Shown: positions 24,395-37,010, numbered from the stretch's first letter. The stretch is 64,000 bases of DNA from Tenodera sinensis (GCA_030765045.1 CM060964.1:276391388-276455387); one strand, 5' to 3'. Numbers and translations: made by a program. Notes: generated by a model not told the origin, from the sequence alone.

Positions 24395-26640
24395 CAGTGG
24401 CGGCTCGTGACCTGAATTATAGATGAAGCTCTTATCACATAAGAACCACATGCAACATACCTATTTCTTATATATTAAGTTAATTCTTATGTCCTTTTTG
24501 GTGGCGTATTTCTCAATTATGTCGTCATGAAAAGGCTGATTCCTCTATAGGTCACACAGCAAGTTTATATGGATGAAGATGTTGCCTACAGATGTTAGTC
24601 TTTCCTGGGTCATAGAACTCTACAAATAAGTCTATGCGCTTGAGAGCAGAAAAGCTTCTCTCCACTGAAACGCTCGTTGACGGTAATGCTACGGCGAGCG
24701 AAAAAAGTTTGTATACCTGTTGAGATATGTTACGTTTACTTTGACCAACTTCAATGTTTGTGTAATGGGAACATTATGTTGGTATTCTTCGTTTCCATAA
24801 AAAATCTCCAAGTTCAGTTTTTAAACGACTTATTTTAAATAACTTCGATATGCTTCCTGAAAAGAGGTGAGAGCATCAATGGAGAAAACAGTTGAAAGCT
24901 GTAGGAACCTCGAAGAATCAGCGAGAGTACAAAACTAAAGTTTTCCAAGGTCTTGGAATCTCATGTAATTTGTGCCAAGATCAAATCCAACATTTCAAAA
25001 TATAACAATTTGTACTTCTGGGAAAGTTCATCTTGGGACAGTTTAGCATATTTTTGCCCTAAAACTCCTCCCTTTGTTTTGGTGTTTCAAAAAAATTTAC
25101 GAAAACTTCATCAGTTCTTTTTCGTTGAATAATACGGTAACTGCTCTCTATTTGCTTCTGACAGAAAGAGATTGATGTCAAGAGATCATTTGGAAGAATA
25201 TGACACAGAAGACTGATAACCTAAAAGATCTCATTACAATGACCAAAAATTCAAATTCAAAGTTTTTCAGATTATTCAGAAAACCATTTGAAAACCGAAT
25301 TGCTATCTGGGCACATTCAAAATCATCTGCTATCTCCTGAAAAACTTTACTGAGGTTATTCTAGTTTTCTTCAACCCTTTAAGCAATTTTGAGTATCAAC
25401 TCCATTGGGTGTTTGTTATAGTGGGCACACGCCGCCCTGAAAGGGTGTCTAGGGCATAGCTTCTCTTGGCAGAGCTATGGAAAAATTAAGGGATTCCAGC
25501 AATATCGGCAAAAAAGTTGAGACATTTCTTTCATTGTGCTTTCTATGACTAAATGCAGCCTATGGGCTAAACAATGATCAAAGACTGCCTGAGGTGCAAA
25601 ATCCTTTACCTTTTTTTGCAAACTATTTAAATGTCCAGACATGACACTGGAGCCATCGTTGCACTATCCTATAAGTTTTGATTGACAGTCATACGGTCCC
25701 AACACTGCATTAAGCAAGGCAAACAAGCTTCTGATGTTCTATCGCGAGTGACATCAAACAAAGCCCAAAAAGTGTTCGACTAGTTTACCATTGGCACCTA
25801 TTAGTTTGACTATGATGGAACACTGAGATTTTTGTGTAATATTTGTGGTATCGTCAATTTGAACTGAAAAAGTCGCTGCTGCCCATTTCCAAATTAATAT
25901 AAGCAGCAGTGTACTCCGAAATACAGTCAATAATCTCATTCTGCACTGTTTTCGGATTCCCAGTGAAGATACCTTGCATTTTACTGTAATGAGCCTGAAT
26001 GTCTAAAGGACTTGTCAAAATTGATAAAGACAACAGTTCCTTGAAATTTCCCCTGTTAAATGAAGACGAGCGTTCATCTTGGCCAAGAAAAGCAAGCTCT
26101 TGTCTGGCTAAATACATAACTGCATTAATTATAACCTTAAAAACTAATCGGTTCGGTCTTACATTTTCATTGCACTGAACAACATACAACCGGCTGTTTT
26201 CCTTCAAAGCATCAGCAATGGTATTTTGATTCTTTTCGAGTTGTTTCAATTGGAGCGTGTACTTGAGATGTTTAGCAGAGTCCGAATGTTTATGTAATAA
26301 TGACCGATTGATGTTTAAAACGTCACAAAAACCAGCACTGTTCCACACTGTCTTTTTTACATCAAGTAATAGGCAAGCCAACAAAACAGTTTTTCCATAT
26401 AATAAATGCTGCACAGCCACTTACATTCACTGTACCACGAACCTTTAAAATATTTTTTGTAACATTTCATACCTTTTTGTTCCACTTTTTGTGCCGATAA
26501 TTTAAGAATAGGTGTTGGTCTTCTTGTTGACAGCACGTCCCTTTTATCACAATCAGTCCACCGCGAAAATGGCGTGTGTAATATACCACACACAATATAA
26601 TTTTGCCTATTCATTTCATTCCATTAATTTCACTAATTAG
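24395..26640 (-). pseudogene. hAT transposase relic, ZMYM1 / DUF4371-like
   Basis: Minus-strand order: a TTF-type zinc-finger-like segment (about 26470-26380: WYSECKWLCSIYYMEKLFCW), then 26360-25854 with HKHSDSAKHLKYTLQLK, LARQELAFLGQDE and FNRGNFKELLSLSI, which fit the DUF4371 region of ZMYM1-like hAT proteins. About 25690-25540 gives MSGHLNSLQKKVKDFAPQAV then FDHCLAHRLHLVI, the mid-RNase H-like block. At about 24715-24605 LAVALPSTSVSVERSFSALK is the C-terminal hAT dimerisation motif. Stops and frameshifts lie throughout, including a TGA just before CNDGSSV. The terminus CAGTGGCGGCTCGTGA is visible at 24395-24410. The other end and the target duplication were not found. Confidence 0.88.
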
Positions 26641-27859
26641 CAAATTTCAACACGCGCACGACTGCCCTAATATGCGGCACAAGTGTAAACCCGTAATATT
26701 TAATTTTAGATAAGCACTCGCCAGTTCAGGCATCAATCGGTGACTTACTTTGCGAACTTTTGCACGGTATTTCTTTATTGATACTTCAGCATCCTGGTAG
26801 TGGTTTTTAAGGAACTACCCAAGTTTGCCGTTCGCTTCTACATTTATGGAAATGGGCCGCTGCAACTCAATAAATCCTGATCGGTGGATTCTGTGCGCCA
26901 CTTTACACTCCTTAACATTTCGTGTTTATTTTCTGGATTTTCATTGTGTTTTCTTCGTCCCCTCTTCCGAAACGCTCCACGGATCGGGGATTTCCCTTAC
27001 TATTTCTTTTCAAGCGGTCTATCTTGCTCTTCCGGTCACGCTAAAATTATAACACAAAAGAACAACACTATACCTTCGCTGGATTTTACAATAGATAGGC
27101 AGGCAGAGAGGCGTCATAAACCGGTTTGAGTTTCTTTAGAAAACTTTTCCTGCATTTAAAAAAAATTGGTCACAGACAGTATTTTAATGTAGCACTCTAC
27201 ATGTAACACAATATTAAAGACACAATCATATACCTATAGTAACAATAAGTCACGCTCCTTTGGGTGCATACGTAGCAAAACAATATTTATACCTCAGTTG
27301 ATTGCATCTTATTAAACATTAATTGTATTGATTACCTGTATTAATAATAACTCAGTAGTTTGGGCTTATCGATCTAAAGTTACCGTCTCAAATATTATGG
27401 TGAAATAACGACATGAGGGAATGAACAAGCTATAATCGTGCGTCACTAGGCTTATGTTAAAAAAAAGTTCTAGTCAACATTGAAATTTCGACCTGAGAAA
27501 TGAGATATGAGTTTAGTGCAGGATACATTTCAATTAGTCTTGTAACACAAGGGAAAAGAGACAGCCACGTAGTCTTAGAATAGTCAATAGTTGCCTATAG
27601 GTACATCTACAAAATTTCAAATGTTTCTAAGACTATCAGTCCGTACTGTGTAAAACTTTAAAGAAATGTTATACACTGGATCAGAGTTCTTACTTCTCAA
27701 TATTCTCAGATTCCATTTGATTCAAAGTGAATTTCGCCCTCTTTTATCAGAAGCCCTCCAACTCCAGTTTACCCAACTAATACTGTGTATATCCTGTTTA
27801 AAGTACATTCCAATTGTATAATCTTGTATTGTGGGTAATGTATTTTTCTAAACATTTTT
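26641..27859. other. No recognisable gene
   Basis: May contain the 5' untranslated end of the hAT relic near 26700. Frames at 26825-27129 have no motif. Confidence 0.4.
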
Positions 27860-28100
27860 CTTGTGTCGTGTTCACATGATTCTGTACCCATTCTTCAACA
27901 AACTATTCTTTAAAAAGCTGAATCTTTTATCTACTTCACTTTAATCGTGACAAACATTTGTAGAAATCCTTTTATGCATTTCTTTGTACATACAATAGGA
28001 ACAGGGAATACAATAGGTTTTAAGCAATAATCGAATCTTTAAGAGCTTGTCGCTATGTGATGCCTTTGAAATTCCGTTCTCTTGCATGCTCAGTCGGAGG
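27860..28100 (-). mobile_element. FB dispersed repeat fragment
   Basis: Reverse complement of the FB right half: 'tgtcgtgttcacatgattct', 'tttatctacttcactttaat', 'aacatttgtagaaatccttt', then 'gagcttgtcgctatgtgatg', which it shares with the copy at about 5130. Confidence 0.6.
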
Positions 28101-28252
28101 GGGAAAAATAAAGTACTGCCCAGAGAACAGTATAAGTATTGCTGGGTTCAAATCAATAACAAGAAATATATAAAAATGGTTAACTCAGAAAATAAACAAA
28201 GAAAGAGAGAAGGAAGAGAAGGAAGGGGAGGAAGGGAGAAAGAGAAAAGAGA

Positions 28253-28348
28253 AATGAATGAATGAATGAATGAATGAATGAATGAATGAATGAATGAATG
28301 AATGAATGAATGAATGAATGAGTGAATTAATTAATTGATTGATTAATA
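28253..28348 (+). repeat. GAAT tetranucleotide microsatellite
   Basis: About 17 AATG units followed by degenerate AATT/GATT units. Confidence 0.97.
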
Positions 28349-28750
28349 TATAATCTGTGTATGTAGGGAATTACTTTGTTTCATACAGAGCGTTAGGGAT
28401 AATTGTGCATATAATTTGATTGGTAATTGAGGACAGTGTAATTAACATTATTACATCAATATTTGCTTTATTTGTGAATTATAATTTTACTTATTAAGAG
28501 TAGTGTAATTTCAGGTTAGTTAGTACCTCTAAGCAAGGATGGTACAGAAGGCATGACGCAGAGTGGTCCGGTCTCGCGATAACGAATGGTTTACCGGAAC
28601 TACTTTCCAATGCTTTCTGCTAAACCTCGAAATGAGCTGTGAAGCAAAACGGATAGTCTATGCGACAGGTGTTGTTCATTTCATGGCGTAGTTACGGCTA
28701 TACAAAAAGCATCAGGTAATAAACTTTGTGATTGTGGGAGAGCTGCTAAG

Positions 28751-28753
<3 letters not shown>
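28349..28753. other. No recognisable gene
   Basis: No supported feature. Confidence 0.4.

Positions 28754-28798
<45 letters not shown>
28754..28798 (+). repeat. GA microsatellite
   Basis: About 22 GA units. Confidence 0.97.
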
Positions 28799-28800
<2 letters not shown>

Positions 28801-30639
28801 TAACATACTGAAGTGGATATATTAAATATATTAAGTTAGCAATATAAGGTAGCACTTATACCCATAACATCCTGTAGAAGTAAAAAATGTGCACAAATGT
28901 GTATGTGCTTTTGTTATTGCCTGTATTATGTTATGTCCTTGTTCTTCCTTCGCATGTGATGAAGTGATCGTTCATATTAGGAAAATGTATTTGTTCTGCG
29001 TAGACATTTCGTTTTCGACAAATTACGTAAAGAACCCACGTTTATATTTGACTTATCATTAAGGTTGCATGATTATTAGGACCATACCCAACGGAGCTCC
29101 GGTTTAATTGGTATTGTGCTGGCGATAGACATCACTGCTGCCAGTAATGAATGCAGTCACTTTCCTCCGGAGGTGGGGGGGGGGGGGGGGTATGTTATAG
29201 GCTTCAAATTTTAGTGATCCGTATTAAAAAAAAATAAGCCCCTTCTATTGAAATCTTCACACAAGCTTGAAGCAATCTTTTTCTTAATTTTGTCATTCCC
29301 TTATTCATTGTACTGAATGACGTCTCTACCCCGGCAGTGGAAACAGCAATGCAGAGTACACATTCAGTGAGTGTCTTCAGTGCTTCACACCTTCATGCCG
29401 GCCCGTAAAGTAAAACAAGCAACATCAGAAGACACATCTGATTTATTAGGCGCTACAAAAGACTGAGGCGTTACAATCACAGAGATGTAAATCGTACAGA
29501 TTCACTTTCAAAAGGATGACGGATATAACACATTTTATAAAGGCATTCTGCCAAAGTTACGGTCTCTACTTATTATATTACACCAGCCCAGACGATAATT
29601 TAAAAGCACGCATCACTTTGACTTTTAATGAATATATGCGTTTACAAATAGACATGAATTTCTTGGGGAGGGGAGGGGGGCTTTCGAATTTCCGGGGGGG
29701 ATTTTCCTCCCCGGGTCGCCCCCTGAATTCATCACTGACTGCTTCTATTTTTACTAACGCTGTGTTACGTTTCATGGCTTTAGTACCGCGTAGCTCCGCC
29801 CCTTCCATTTATCAAGTCGAGCAACAGATTGTGCTAGAAAACAACGCGTCCACGTGCTTTCTCTTACAAACCGGTTGCTGTAGGACAATGGCCTTAGTTG
29901 CCGCGTGACTTCTCTGAACACTGGGGAATACGTACCTAACTAACATAGATTTTGCTGTCGCGTATCGCACATCATTCACTGTCGTCGTGGCTTCCTTAAG
30001 CAACACGAAGTAAGAAGGGCATTAATTTCGTGTTCCGTGTTTTGTTTCTAGAAGCATCACTTGTACGCAAACGGCCTTGTCATTACGATAACAAAGTGTT
30101 CTTCTCCTTTGGAGTTCCAATTTCACAAGACCGGCTATGACTAACATTTGTTAAGCAAAATAATCTGAATCTCTCAGAAAATATGTGCGATGAAAGTATC
30201 TTAACACCTCTCTGAGAATAGCCTTATCTAAGCAACTTTATGTGGAAGAGAACTTGTCCATTATATTATATAAACACTTGGGCCCGGCAGCAAATTAAGG
30301 AACCATTAAATTGAACATACTTCTTATTTTTCAAAGTAATTTCCTTTAGGTAAACATATACAGGTTCAATTTCATTAACAAAGATCACATATGCTCTAAC
30401 ATTTTTTCATATTATTTTACAATAGTCGTGACTCGCTTTTCACAAAGCTTTTGCTAAGGAGCGGATCTGCGTGACCGAACTTTGTGAGGTTGCCTTAAGG
30501 TGTATGTACTATAGACATTGAAACGATTTTTAAAATGCAATCGATGTTAATGTGAGACGAAGGTAGAGGTGCTATTTAGCTTTCATTAATTTTCATTGGA
30601 ACGAAAGTCTTTACGACGTTTTATTACTCGCGCCCTACC
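28799..30639. other. No gene; G-run and GC-rich patch
   Basis: Contains a 16-nt G run at 29175-29190 and a G/C-rich patch at about 29660-29730 (runs of G7 and clustered C). Frames at 29516-29908 on either strand run through this patch and have no family motif. The patch resembles the edge of an unidentified short DNA transposon. Confidence 0.4.
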
Positions 30640-30659
30640 ATCAGTCTGAGAGCTATAAG

Positions 30660-32325
30660 ATTCTATAGTAGTTTTCACGTTATGAAGGCACAATGACTCT
30701 TGCGCGGCGTTGCCACGTATGTTGCGCCACTGCGATTACCGCTGTTTTGCTAGTTGGTTCCTGAACCACTGTTCAAATCTGTCGCTGTCCATTTCATCAT
30801 GATAATCAACAGAACCTTTTTTCGCCAAGAAAACAAGTTTTGCAGCCTGTACAAATCGTACCATCGGCATGCAATATTACAAATCGTGGTCCGCGAGCAG
30901 TAGATGATTCAAGACCAGTGGATAACCAGGCCCAAAGCGCTTCTTTAGGAGTTTTTATGGTCCTATCCTTCCAAACTTTTGATACAGTGTGCCCTACATT
31001 TACCCAACTTTCAGGGTACACGATTTTCCTTACCTCTTTGCCGAATTGTTTTATTTTCCGTAAATAGGAATGTGGCTACACTATAATATCATTTGTCTCA
31101 ATCATAAACGATTTATTTCCTCTCTTTTCAAAATGAAATCCCATTTCCTTCCCTAAGCTATAAAAGATAGAGTATTTAAAATTTGCCAAGTCCTCATCCT
31201 CATTGACATTTTTCAACACGGTCAGAATTGTAGAGGGAATGCTTTGAAATAGAATTCATGAAATTTGTGCCATATTTGCGTTCAAAATCATTATATTTTA
31301 TCTTCGTGCTGGTTTTGTATGTATGCCGCGATATAGTGATGGGACCTTTTTTACATTCTTTTCTTAATCTAAAAAATTTAGGCCTACTTACACCAGTCGC
31401 CTTATGAAGCTCACTAACAATAAACGAGTCACTGTGTCTGGGCTTATTTTTCTTTCAGTAATCATGCACTCTAAGAATTGTTTTTCGCTCGCCACTTTTA
31501 ATAATTTCGCCTTTTTTCTGCGATTCACTCCGCACTGATCACTTAACTGCAATGCACATGATTACCAGAGAACTTGTAAAACTCTCTCACACCTCACATT
31601 CTCAAAACCTACTGAAAACCTGCGCTGAAGTACAATGCCTTATCGGTCCTTCAACTGTCACACCACATCTGGTTTTCATCATCTCCAAGACACGAGGACC
31701 GGGTTTCATCCGTGGTGTGCTTGGCGCGCCGCAAACATTTGCCTTTAAATGGTGATTCTTGGATACTTCGGTACTGGAGACGTTCTATATATATAAAATA
31801 ATTTCGTTATTTCCTTGACAACTTTGTCACTGGAAGTTTTTACGTGGACTTACAGAACGAGAATTAGCCAGAGACGACATTTTCCACTGTATAAACGAAG
31901 AATCTTAACACTTTGTTTTAAACTTTATTTTTTTTTAAATATATTTAGACATATTAATATCTAAATACCAACGTGGCCTATAAAAGCAAGGGAATGATCC
32001 AGATTTTTTTCATTGCAATTATTTCGGCTTAAAACCATGTTTAAACGTTAGGAGCGTGAAAGATGTTAAAAATCTGCTTTCGACAAAATTTAAATTTTAT
32101 TATTTTAAAAAATATACAATTATATAAAAGGTTTATCTGCATACAATAGTATTCTTCGACACATTTTACACCGAAATGCATGTTCATACTTTATCTTAAT
32201 CGCATTTGAAACAACGCACATTTGGCAACGGCGCACTTGATTCTTCCATAAGAATAGCATAGTCCATAAGAGCCCGTTGTGCCTTCATGACGTGAAAATT
32301 CCTTATAGTTGTGTTGTGTTGGGAA
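30660..32325 (-). mobile_element. Decayed DDE transposon with inverted ends
   Basis: The left region (30672-30700, GTTTTCACGTTATGAAGGCA) and the right region (about 32277-32312, TGCCTTCATGACGTGAAAAT) are inverted counterparts, and weaker matching continues through GGCAACG. Between them on the minus strand lies the transposase relic at about 31140-30735. Target duplication not resolved. Confidence 0.65.
30735..31560 (-). pseudogene. DDE transposase relic of an insect-type DNA transposon
   Basis: Minus-strand reading gives GFHFEKRGNKSFMIETNDII, PHSYLRKIKQFGKEVRKIVY, ESWVNVGHTVSKVWKDRTIK and ALWAWLSTGLESSTARGPRF, then VDYHDEMDSDRFEQWFRNQL before a stop. This order is familiar from a widespread arthropod DDE protein group in which a 'DETWVN..HTVSKVW' block holds the first catalytic Asp. 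Here that block reads YPESWVN, so the acidic residue appears lost. The region after QWFRNQL, with the second and third acidic residues, is absent. The N-terminal part (31140-31560) is badly shifted. Confidence 0.7.
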
Positions 32326-32349
32326 ATTACTTATCGACATTTTTTAATT

Positions 32350-33045
32350 CACGGTGGATTAAAGATGTTTGGAGTGAAAGTGGTGAATTGCCACAAAATA
32401 CTGCGAAAATTACTCGTAAAAGACACTGTTAAGAAATGACTTTCCATACTTTTCCGAAAAGCTTAGTTTCGTCTGTGATTCCATAAAGAAACTGGAATCA
32501 ATAGGGATGTCTTTGGGAGAAGCAGTTCAAGTAGTACAGGATGTGTAAAAAAAAACGTAAGGTTCTTTTTAATCCTGTAGCACAAACCCTAAAAAGAAAA
32601 TGCAAGGAAGTGTTCGAAAATAATAGTGGATTTAATAGTCTATAAAATTTAAATGTGTTGGATGGATAACATGAAGAAATTGTTGATGCCAGTGTGATTG
32701 ATATAACATGCTATAATGCTGCTAGACTGACTTCTTGTGACGTGGAATGATCTTTTTCGAAATTCAACACAATTTTTCGTGAAAATCGTCAAATCTTTGG
32801 GAATGGAAAATTTGAGGAATCGTAGGTCTATACTGTAACTCTACAGTACTTGGTGATCCCATCCAAAAACAATGTCTGGTTAGTAATAGGTACATTTATA
32901 TTAGGTAATTCAGCCATTCAGATCTTAAAAAATATTTTATTTGCTTTAGCACATATTTTTTACTTTTAGCATATATTTTCGACATTTTTAGCGCACAAAA
33001 AATAAATATTTTCCAAGTTTTTATCACCTAAAACTACGAGCCCTA
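32350..33045 (+). pseudogene. hAT relic, CGGBP1-like, C-terminal half
   Basis: Plus-strand frames give TLKRKCKEVFENNSGFNSL, ASVIDITCYNAARLTSCDVE, a stop, then SFSKFNTIFRENRQIF. 'TSCDVE.SFS.(F/Y)k.i.r.nR' is the dimerisation motif also seen in the 38107-40315 element. AT-rich DNA follows and the block ends near 33045 with ACGAGCCCTA, the inverse of the TAGGGCTCGG terminus of that element, so this is a truncated member of the same family. Confidence 0.8.
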
Positions 33046-33062
33046 GTTATAAGAGAATGAAC

Positions 33063-33430
33063 ATCATATGATGATAAAGAATCTCAAAGACATCATAGCT
33101 ACTGAAAATGAGGTTCTATTGAAACTTACTGACCTGCAATGTGATTGGAAAATGAAGTCTTCTTTTCACAGAACAGCGCTACTGAGTTTTACTTAAAATT
33201 TCCTCAGTCCAAATTTCCATGATTACACAGACATTGTTCACATATTTAGCAGGTTTGAATTTATTTACCTGTGTGAGTAGTTTTTTCATTAATGAAACAC
33301 TGTAAACCTGGTCACAAAGGCCAATTTTCTGATAGCAATTTAAAATGTAGTCTTTGGATCTGTACAACAAAGTCAATTACTCCAAGTATTGCAATGGTAA
33401 TTAGATTAGTGTAGCCGACCAAACTTGTTC
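33063..33430 (+). pseudogene. hAT relic, ZBED5 / GTF2IRD2-like C-terminus
   Basis: The plus strand reads ENEVLLKLTDLQCDWKMKSS and, after interruptions (TGA, TAG, TGA, TGA), FSLMKHCKPGHKGQFSDSNL followed by KCSLWICTTKSITPSIAMVI. The 'LqcD..Lk..f' and 'FS.MK..K...r..LsD..L...lri.t....P.i' blocks are those of ZBED5/GTF2IRD2-type hAT domesticates and their parent transposons. It abuts the previous relic but belongs to another hAT lineage. Confidence 0.8.
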
Positions 33431-34995
33431 AGTGCTATGGTAAGCACTAAAATAAACTTGAATGGCTTCAACGCGTTACTCCCGTTGCAGTTGTGACTTT
33501 AGCAGAATTTGTTTCTATATCATGAGCTAATGAAACAGAGCTATATTTTCGAGCTTCAAGTAATAAATAATACATATGGAGTTAATATGTCACCGCCATG
33601 AGCGCCTTTTCCGCACAAGCCTTGAAAGTTATGTTGATCCAAAAGGTGAACTTTAACCAGAGCCGACTTCTGTCAACTTTAAAAAAAAAACTTTGACAAA
33701 AAGCATTTATTGAACAAGATCCATTCATGGATTAATCCAAAGTAGGGACTGTATATTACAAACATCCTTTGGAGCAGATAAGGAATGTCTACCCAAAAGC
33801 CAAAAGCCGAAGCTCCCTTTCTACAACTAGTGTAGGTTCCAAATAGTCAGGCCCTCCTTCAATAAGGCATTTTATTAAGGCCAATTCCTGGAGACTAAAC
33901 GCCGCACCATGCAGGAACAGAAGTGGATACGCCACTTACTTTTTTTTTGAACGCGCGTCGACCTCAAAGGGGAAGACTACCGAAAACCTAGATAGGGCCG
34001 AATGCGTTCTAGCATGCCGTCTCCCAGCTCTCCACGCAAGTACCTGATCACATTGACACGTCTCACAACCCAACTTCCTTCCCTAAACTATCGGGAACAA
34101 TTATTCCGCCGAGTCCAACATAATCCGAAGAATTCTCTTACGGGAAGGGGTCAGAAGCACCGCGAGTGATAAGGGTAAACAGCGCTCGCACCACGACAGC
34201 TAAAGGGGTCGGAATCCCTCCCCTTGGGGTCCCTCTGAAACAAGCAAAATAATAAAGGAAGGTTTGGCAACATGGGCAATAGTTATGCTATATTGATAAT
34301 ATTTGGCTTCTCTGTATAAAATTGTGATTGGCCATAAACGTATAAACAGCTTTGAATGGTGATTTTGGGTAGGAGTTAGTGCCGAAATGAAATAGGTACT
34401 TTAAAGTTATATAGTGCATACCACAAATGAACCGCTATTTCGAAACCTTATTCGGAACATGGTTCCTCTCAGTGAACCATAAATTCCGGAATTTTGTTAC
34501 AAAACAATACACTTTCCGATCTCCGTTGAAAATGTTGAGTTTTTCTTTTCGTAGATGTGTGGAGATGGACCGTTTACTGTGCAGTCGTTAATGAGTGTGT
34601 TTATCTTCGCGTGACGTAATCAGTTGGTGGTCTTGTAATGCAGCCAGTATTGCTGTGTGTGCACTTGTTTGGTCACTATAAGCATCACGTGACGTAATGT
34701 GAGTCACGTGTGTTTAGCGTAGTAGAGCAAATCGAGAGAATTTTTCTCCGTGTTGCTGACAACTTTTCGTGATACTTAATACTCCTTGTTGTGAACCAAT
34801 GTAACAGTTTTCACAGTAGTGGCATCTGAAGTCTTGTTTTATTGTCATTGACAACGTAAACAATGGCTTTATTTATGGAGGTGGTTTTGTTTTATCTTAG
34901 CACAGGCGCAGATGATTTCTTGGCATTGGGAAGACACATTGTACAGTGTAACCCAGCGACTGGGCTTTAATTGTTATGCCCAATGGCAATATATT
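33431..34995. other. No recognisable gene
   Basis: The GC-richer patch at 33880-34250 (CCGAATGCGTTCTAGCATGC, GGTCGGAATCCCTCCCCTTG) stands out from AT-rich flanks and looks like part of a retroelement or SINE, but I found no second copy. CACGTGACGTAAT words recur near 34610-34710. Confidence 0.4.
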
Positions 34996-35128
34996 TTTTA
35001 CTTTCTCTGCTACTTACGTATACTAAGAAGAGGAAGTATTGTATTTCATTCAAAAATTCGACACGGAGATTTACCGGAAATACATGTTTTTAGGCTCCCT
35101 GAATTAAAAAGAAAAGGAGCAGTTTTTG

Positions 35129-35164
<36 letters not shown>

Positions 35165-35218
35165 TTTGTGTGTATGTTAGTGTCTATCTGTTTATGAACA
35201 GCATAACTCAAAAATCTG

Positions 35219-35934
35219 ATGTGCTGCACTCTCATGAGTTTCTCTACTCTTGTCCTAACAACTATTCTTAGAAACTCTTTCTCTTTCTTCATGTTAATCG
35301 AGATAAACTTTTGCAGAAATTATCTTATTGCTGATTTCCTGGTGGGTTCAAGAGGAATATGGGCTTTGAGCGGTAGTCCAATCATTTAAAGCTTTGAAGT
35401 TCCTTTCTCTTTGCACGACTAAAACATAAAAAATGAATAACAATCTTCCATTTGTGGAAAGTATGGAAAACTCACACAAATAACAAGGAATATCTTCGAA
35501 ATGGTTCACTCCACCCCCCCCCCCCCCAAAAACAACTATGTATTACTATGAGGTCTACATTTTTTGTGTAGTAACATTTGGTCTACCTCTTACGGTTTAC
35601 GCGTTTTCCAAAATGGTTAAGAGCAAACAGGACTACGTAGGAAATTGTCAGAAAATTCAAAACGTGCATTTCATCTGTCATACAAATATCTTAAACATAT
35701 GTTTTTATAAAAATAAATTTTAATAAAAATCGTTAGAGGCATTTTTGGAAAAGTCAAAATGTTCGAACAATTTTCTAAGTAAAGGGTAGTTTAGGGTGGA
35801 GGGATTTTCTTCAAAATCTTCATGTCGCATGCTTAAAAGATATTAAAGTTAAATACCAAATTTGGTTTCTAACAGAATTTTCGTTTTTGAGTTACGATGT
35901 TCACAGACAGACACACACATACACCCACAGGCAG

Positions 35935-36007
<73 letters not shown>

Positions 36008-36257
36008 CACGCACGCAGACACACACAGGCACGCACGCAGAGACACACACACACACACACACAGGCACGCACGCAGACACACACAGGCACGCACGCAGAG
36101 ACACACACACAGACACACACACAGGCACGCACACACACGCGGACCTGTTTCTGAAAATGCTTTATTGGATTCAGAGGGCCTCAAAATATATTTCCGGTGA
36201 AATCTCAACATCGAATTTTTCGGTGGAATACAATACTTGCCCTACGTGGTAGAGAAA
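35219..36257 (-). mobile_element. Inverted FB copy inserted into another FB copy
   Basis: It begins TCTGATGTGCTGCACTCTCA (reverse of the FB right end), keeps all landmarks in reverse order and ends at GTAGAGAAAGT. An A-rich run sits at both junctions and could be a short target duplication. A CA array (35936-36142) replaces the short GT tract of other copies. Confidence 0.82.
35936..36142 (+). repeat. CA microsatellite with CACGCACGCAGA higher-order blocks
   Basis: Pure CA to about 36004, then alternating blocks of CACACACAGGCACGCACGCA with AGACACA or AGAGACA, repeated four to five times. Both strands stay open across it, which is a composition artefact. Confidence 0.97.
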
Positions 36258-36775
36258 GTAAAAAACGAAAAGTAGGTTAAACACTGATAAGGTATGCATA
36301 GCTAGATGCGGTCTTTCAAGGATGTGACAGAAATATTTTCAAGAAAATTCCTCACCGTAAACTACCCCCCACATGGAAAAATATTCGCTGTTTCTTATTT
36401 TCTCAAAAATATCTCTAATGATTTTGATTGAAATAGCGTATGTTGTATATCTTGAATTTTCTGGAAAGAGCCTGTGAAGTGCTGTTCATTCTGAATGACG
36501 TTTGCATAGTTGGTAAACAGTAACAGATAGACAAAATCTTAGCGCACAAAGATGTAGATCTCGTTAAAGCACATACTTTGTCAACAGTGTATTTTCTGGA
36601 ACTAACCATTTCCGAGATGTTCCTCTTATTGAATTGAATTTTTAAATACTTATACTTTTCTCAACTGTTAAGTCACTGTTCGTTTTTTTTTCTTTTTTTT
36701 TTTCTTCCCCCCCCCCCCCCCCATGGTCATGCAAAGAACATGGAATTTCAAAGCCATCACGTACCATATAAAGCC

Positions 36776-37010
36776 CACCTCTTTAGTATGGAGATAGCGT
36801 ATCTACTTCACATTTAAGTAATGTCGAGTTCGAATTTCAGTTAGGATGGATTACCTGGATAAAGTTTTCCCCGGGGCTGTTCCTTATTCCCGGATAGCTC
36901 TGAACTTCAGAGCTCTGGGTCCATTTGAGCATCATTTCAATAACTTCATCCATTCACCGTCCGTTATGACCAAATCCGGTTAACTGAGAGGTAACTGTAA
37001 GCATCCCTCC

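Larger units (their letters stand above)
34996..36760 (+). mobile_element. FB dispersed repeat interrupted by an inverted FB copy
   Basis: The direct copy starts TTTTACTTTCTCTGCTACTT (34996) and runs to 'gcataactcaaaaa' at about 35218. It resumes at about 36258 with 'aaaaaacgaaaagtaggtta', exactly where the uninterrupted copy at 17125-17155 continues, and extends to about 36720. The intervening 35219-36257 is a full FB copy in reverse orientation ending GTAGAGAAAGT. A31 (35129-35159) lies in the direct copy. Confidence 0.85.

Noticed and set aside
28750..28800. CRISPR-like or regulatory array
   Set aside because: Simple GA dinucleotide repeat without spacers; nothing in the window resembles a CRISPR array and the genome is clearly eukaryotic.
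29516..29908. 130-codon plus-strand frame
   Set aside because: No family motif, crosses a G-rich low-complexity patch, and an equally long antisense frame exists.
35849..36252. His/Thr- and Cys/Val-rich frames over the CA array
   Set aside because: Open on all frames because of the dinucleotide repeat.
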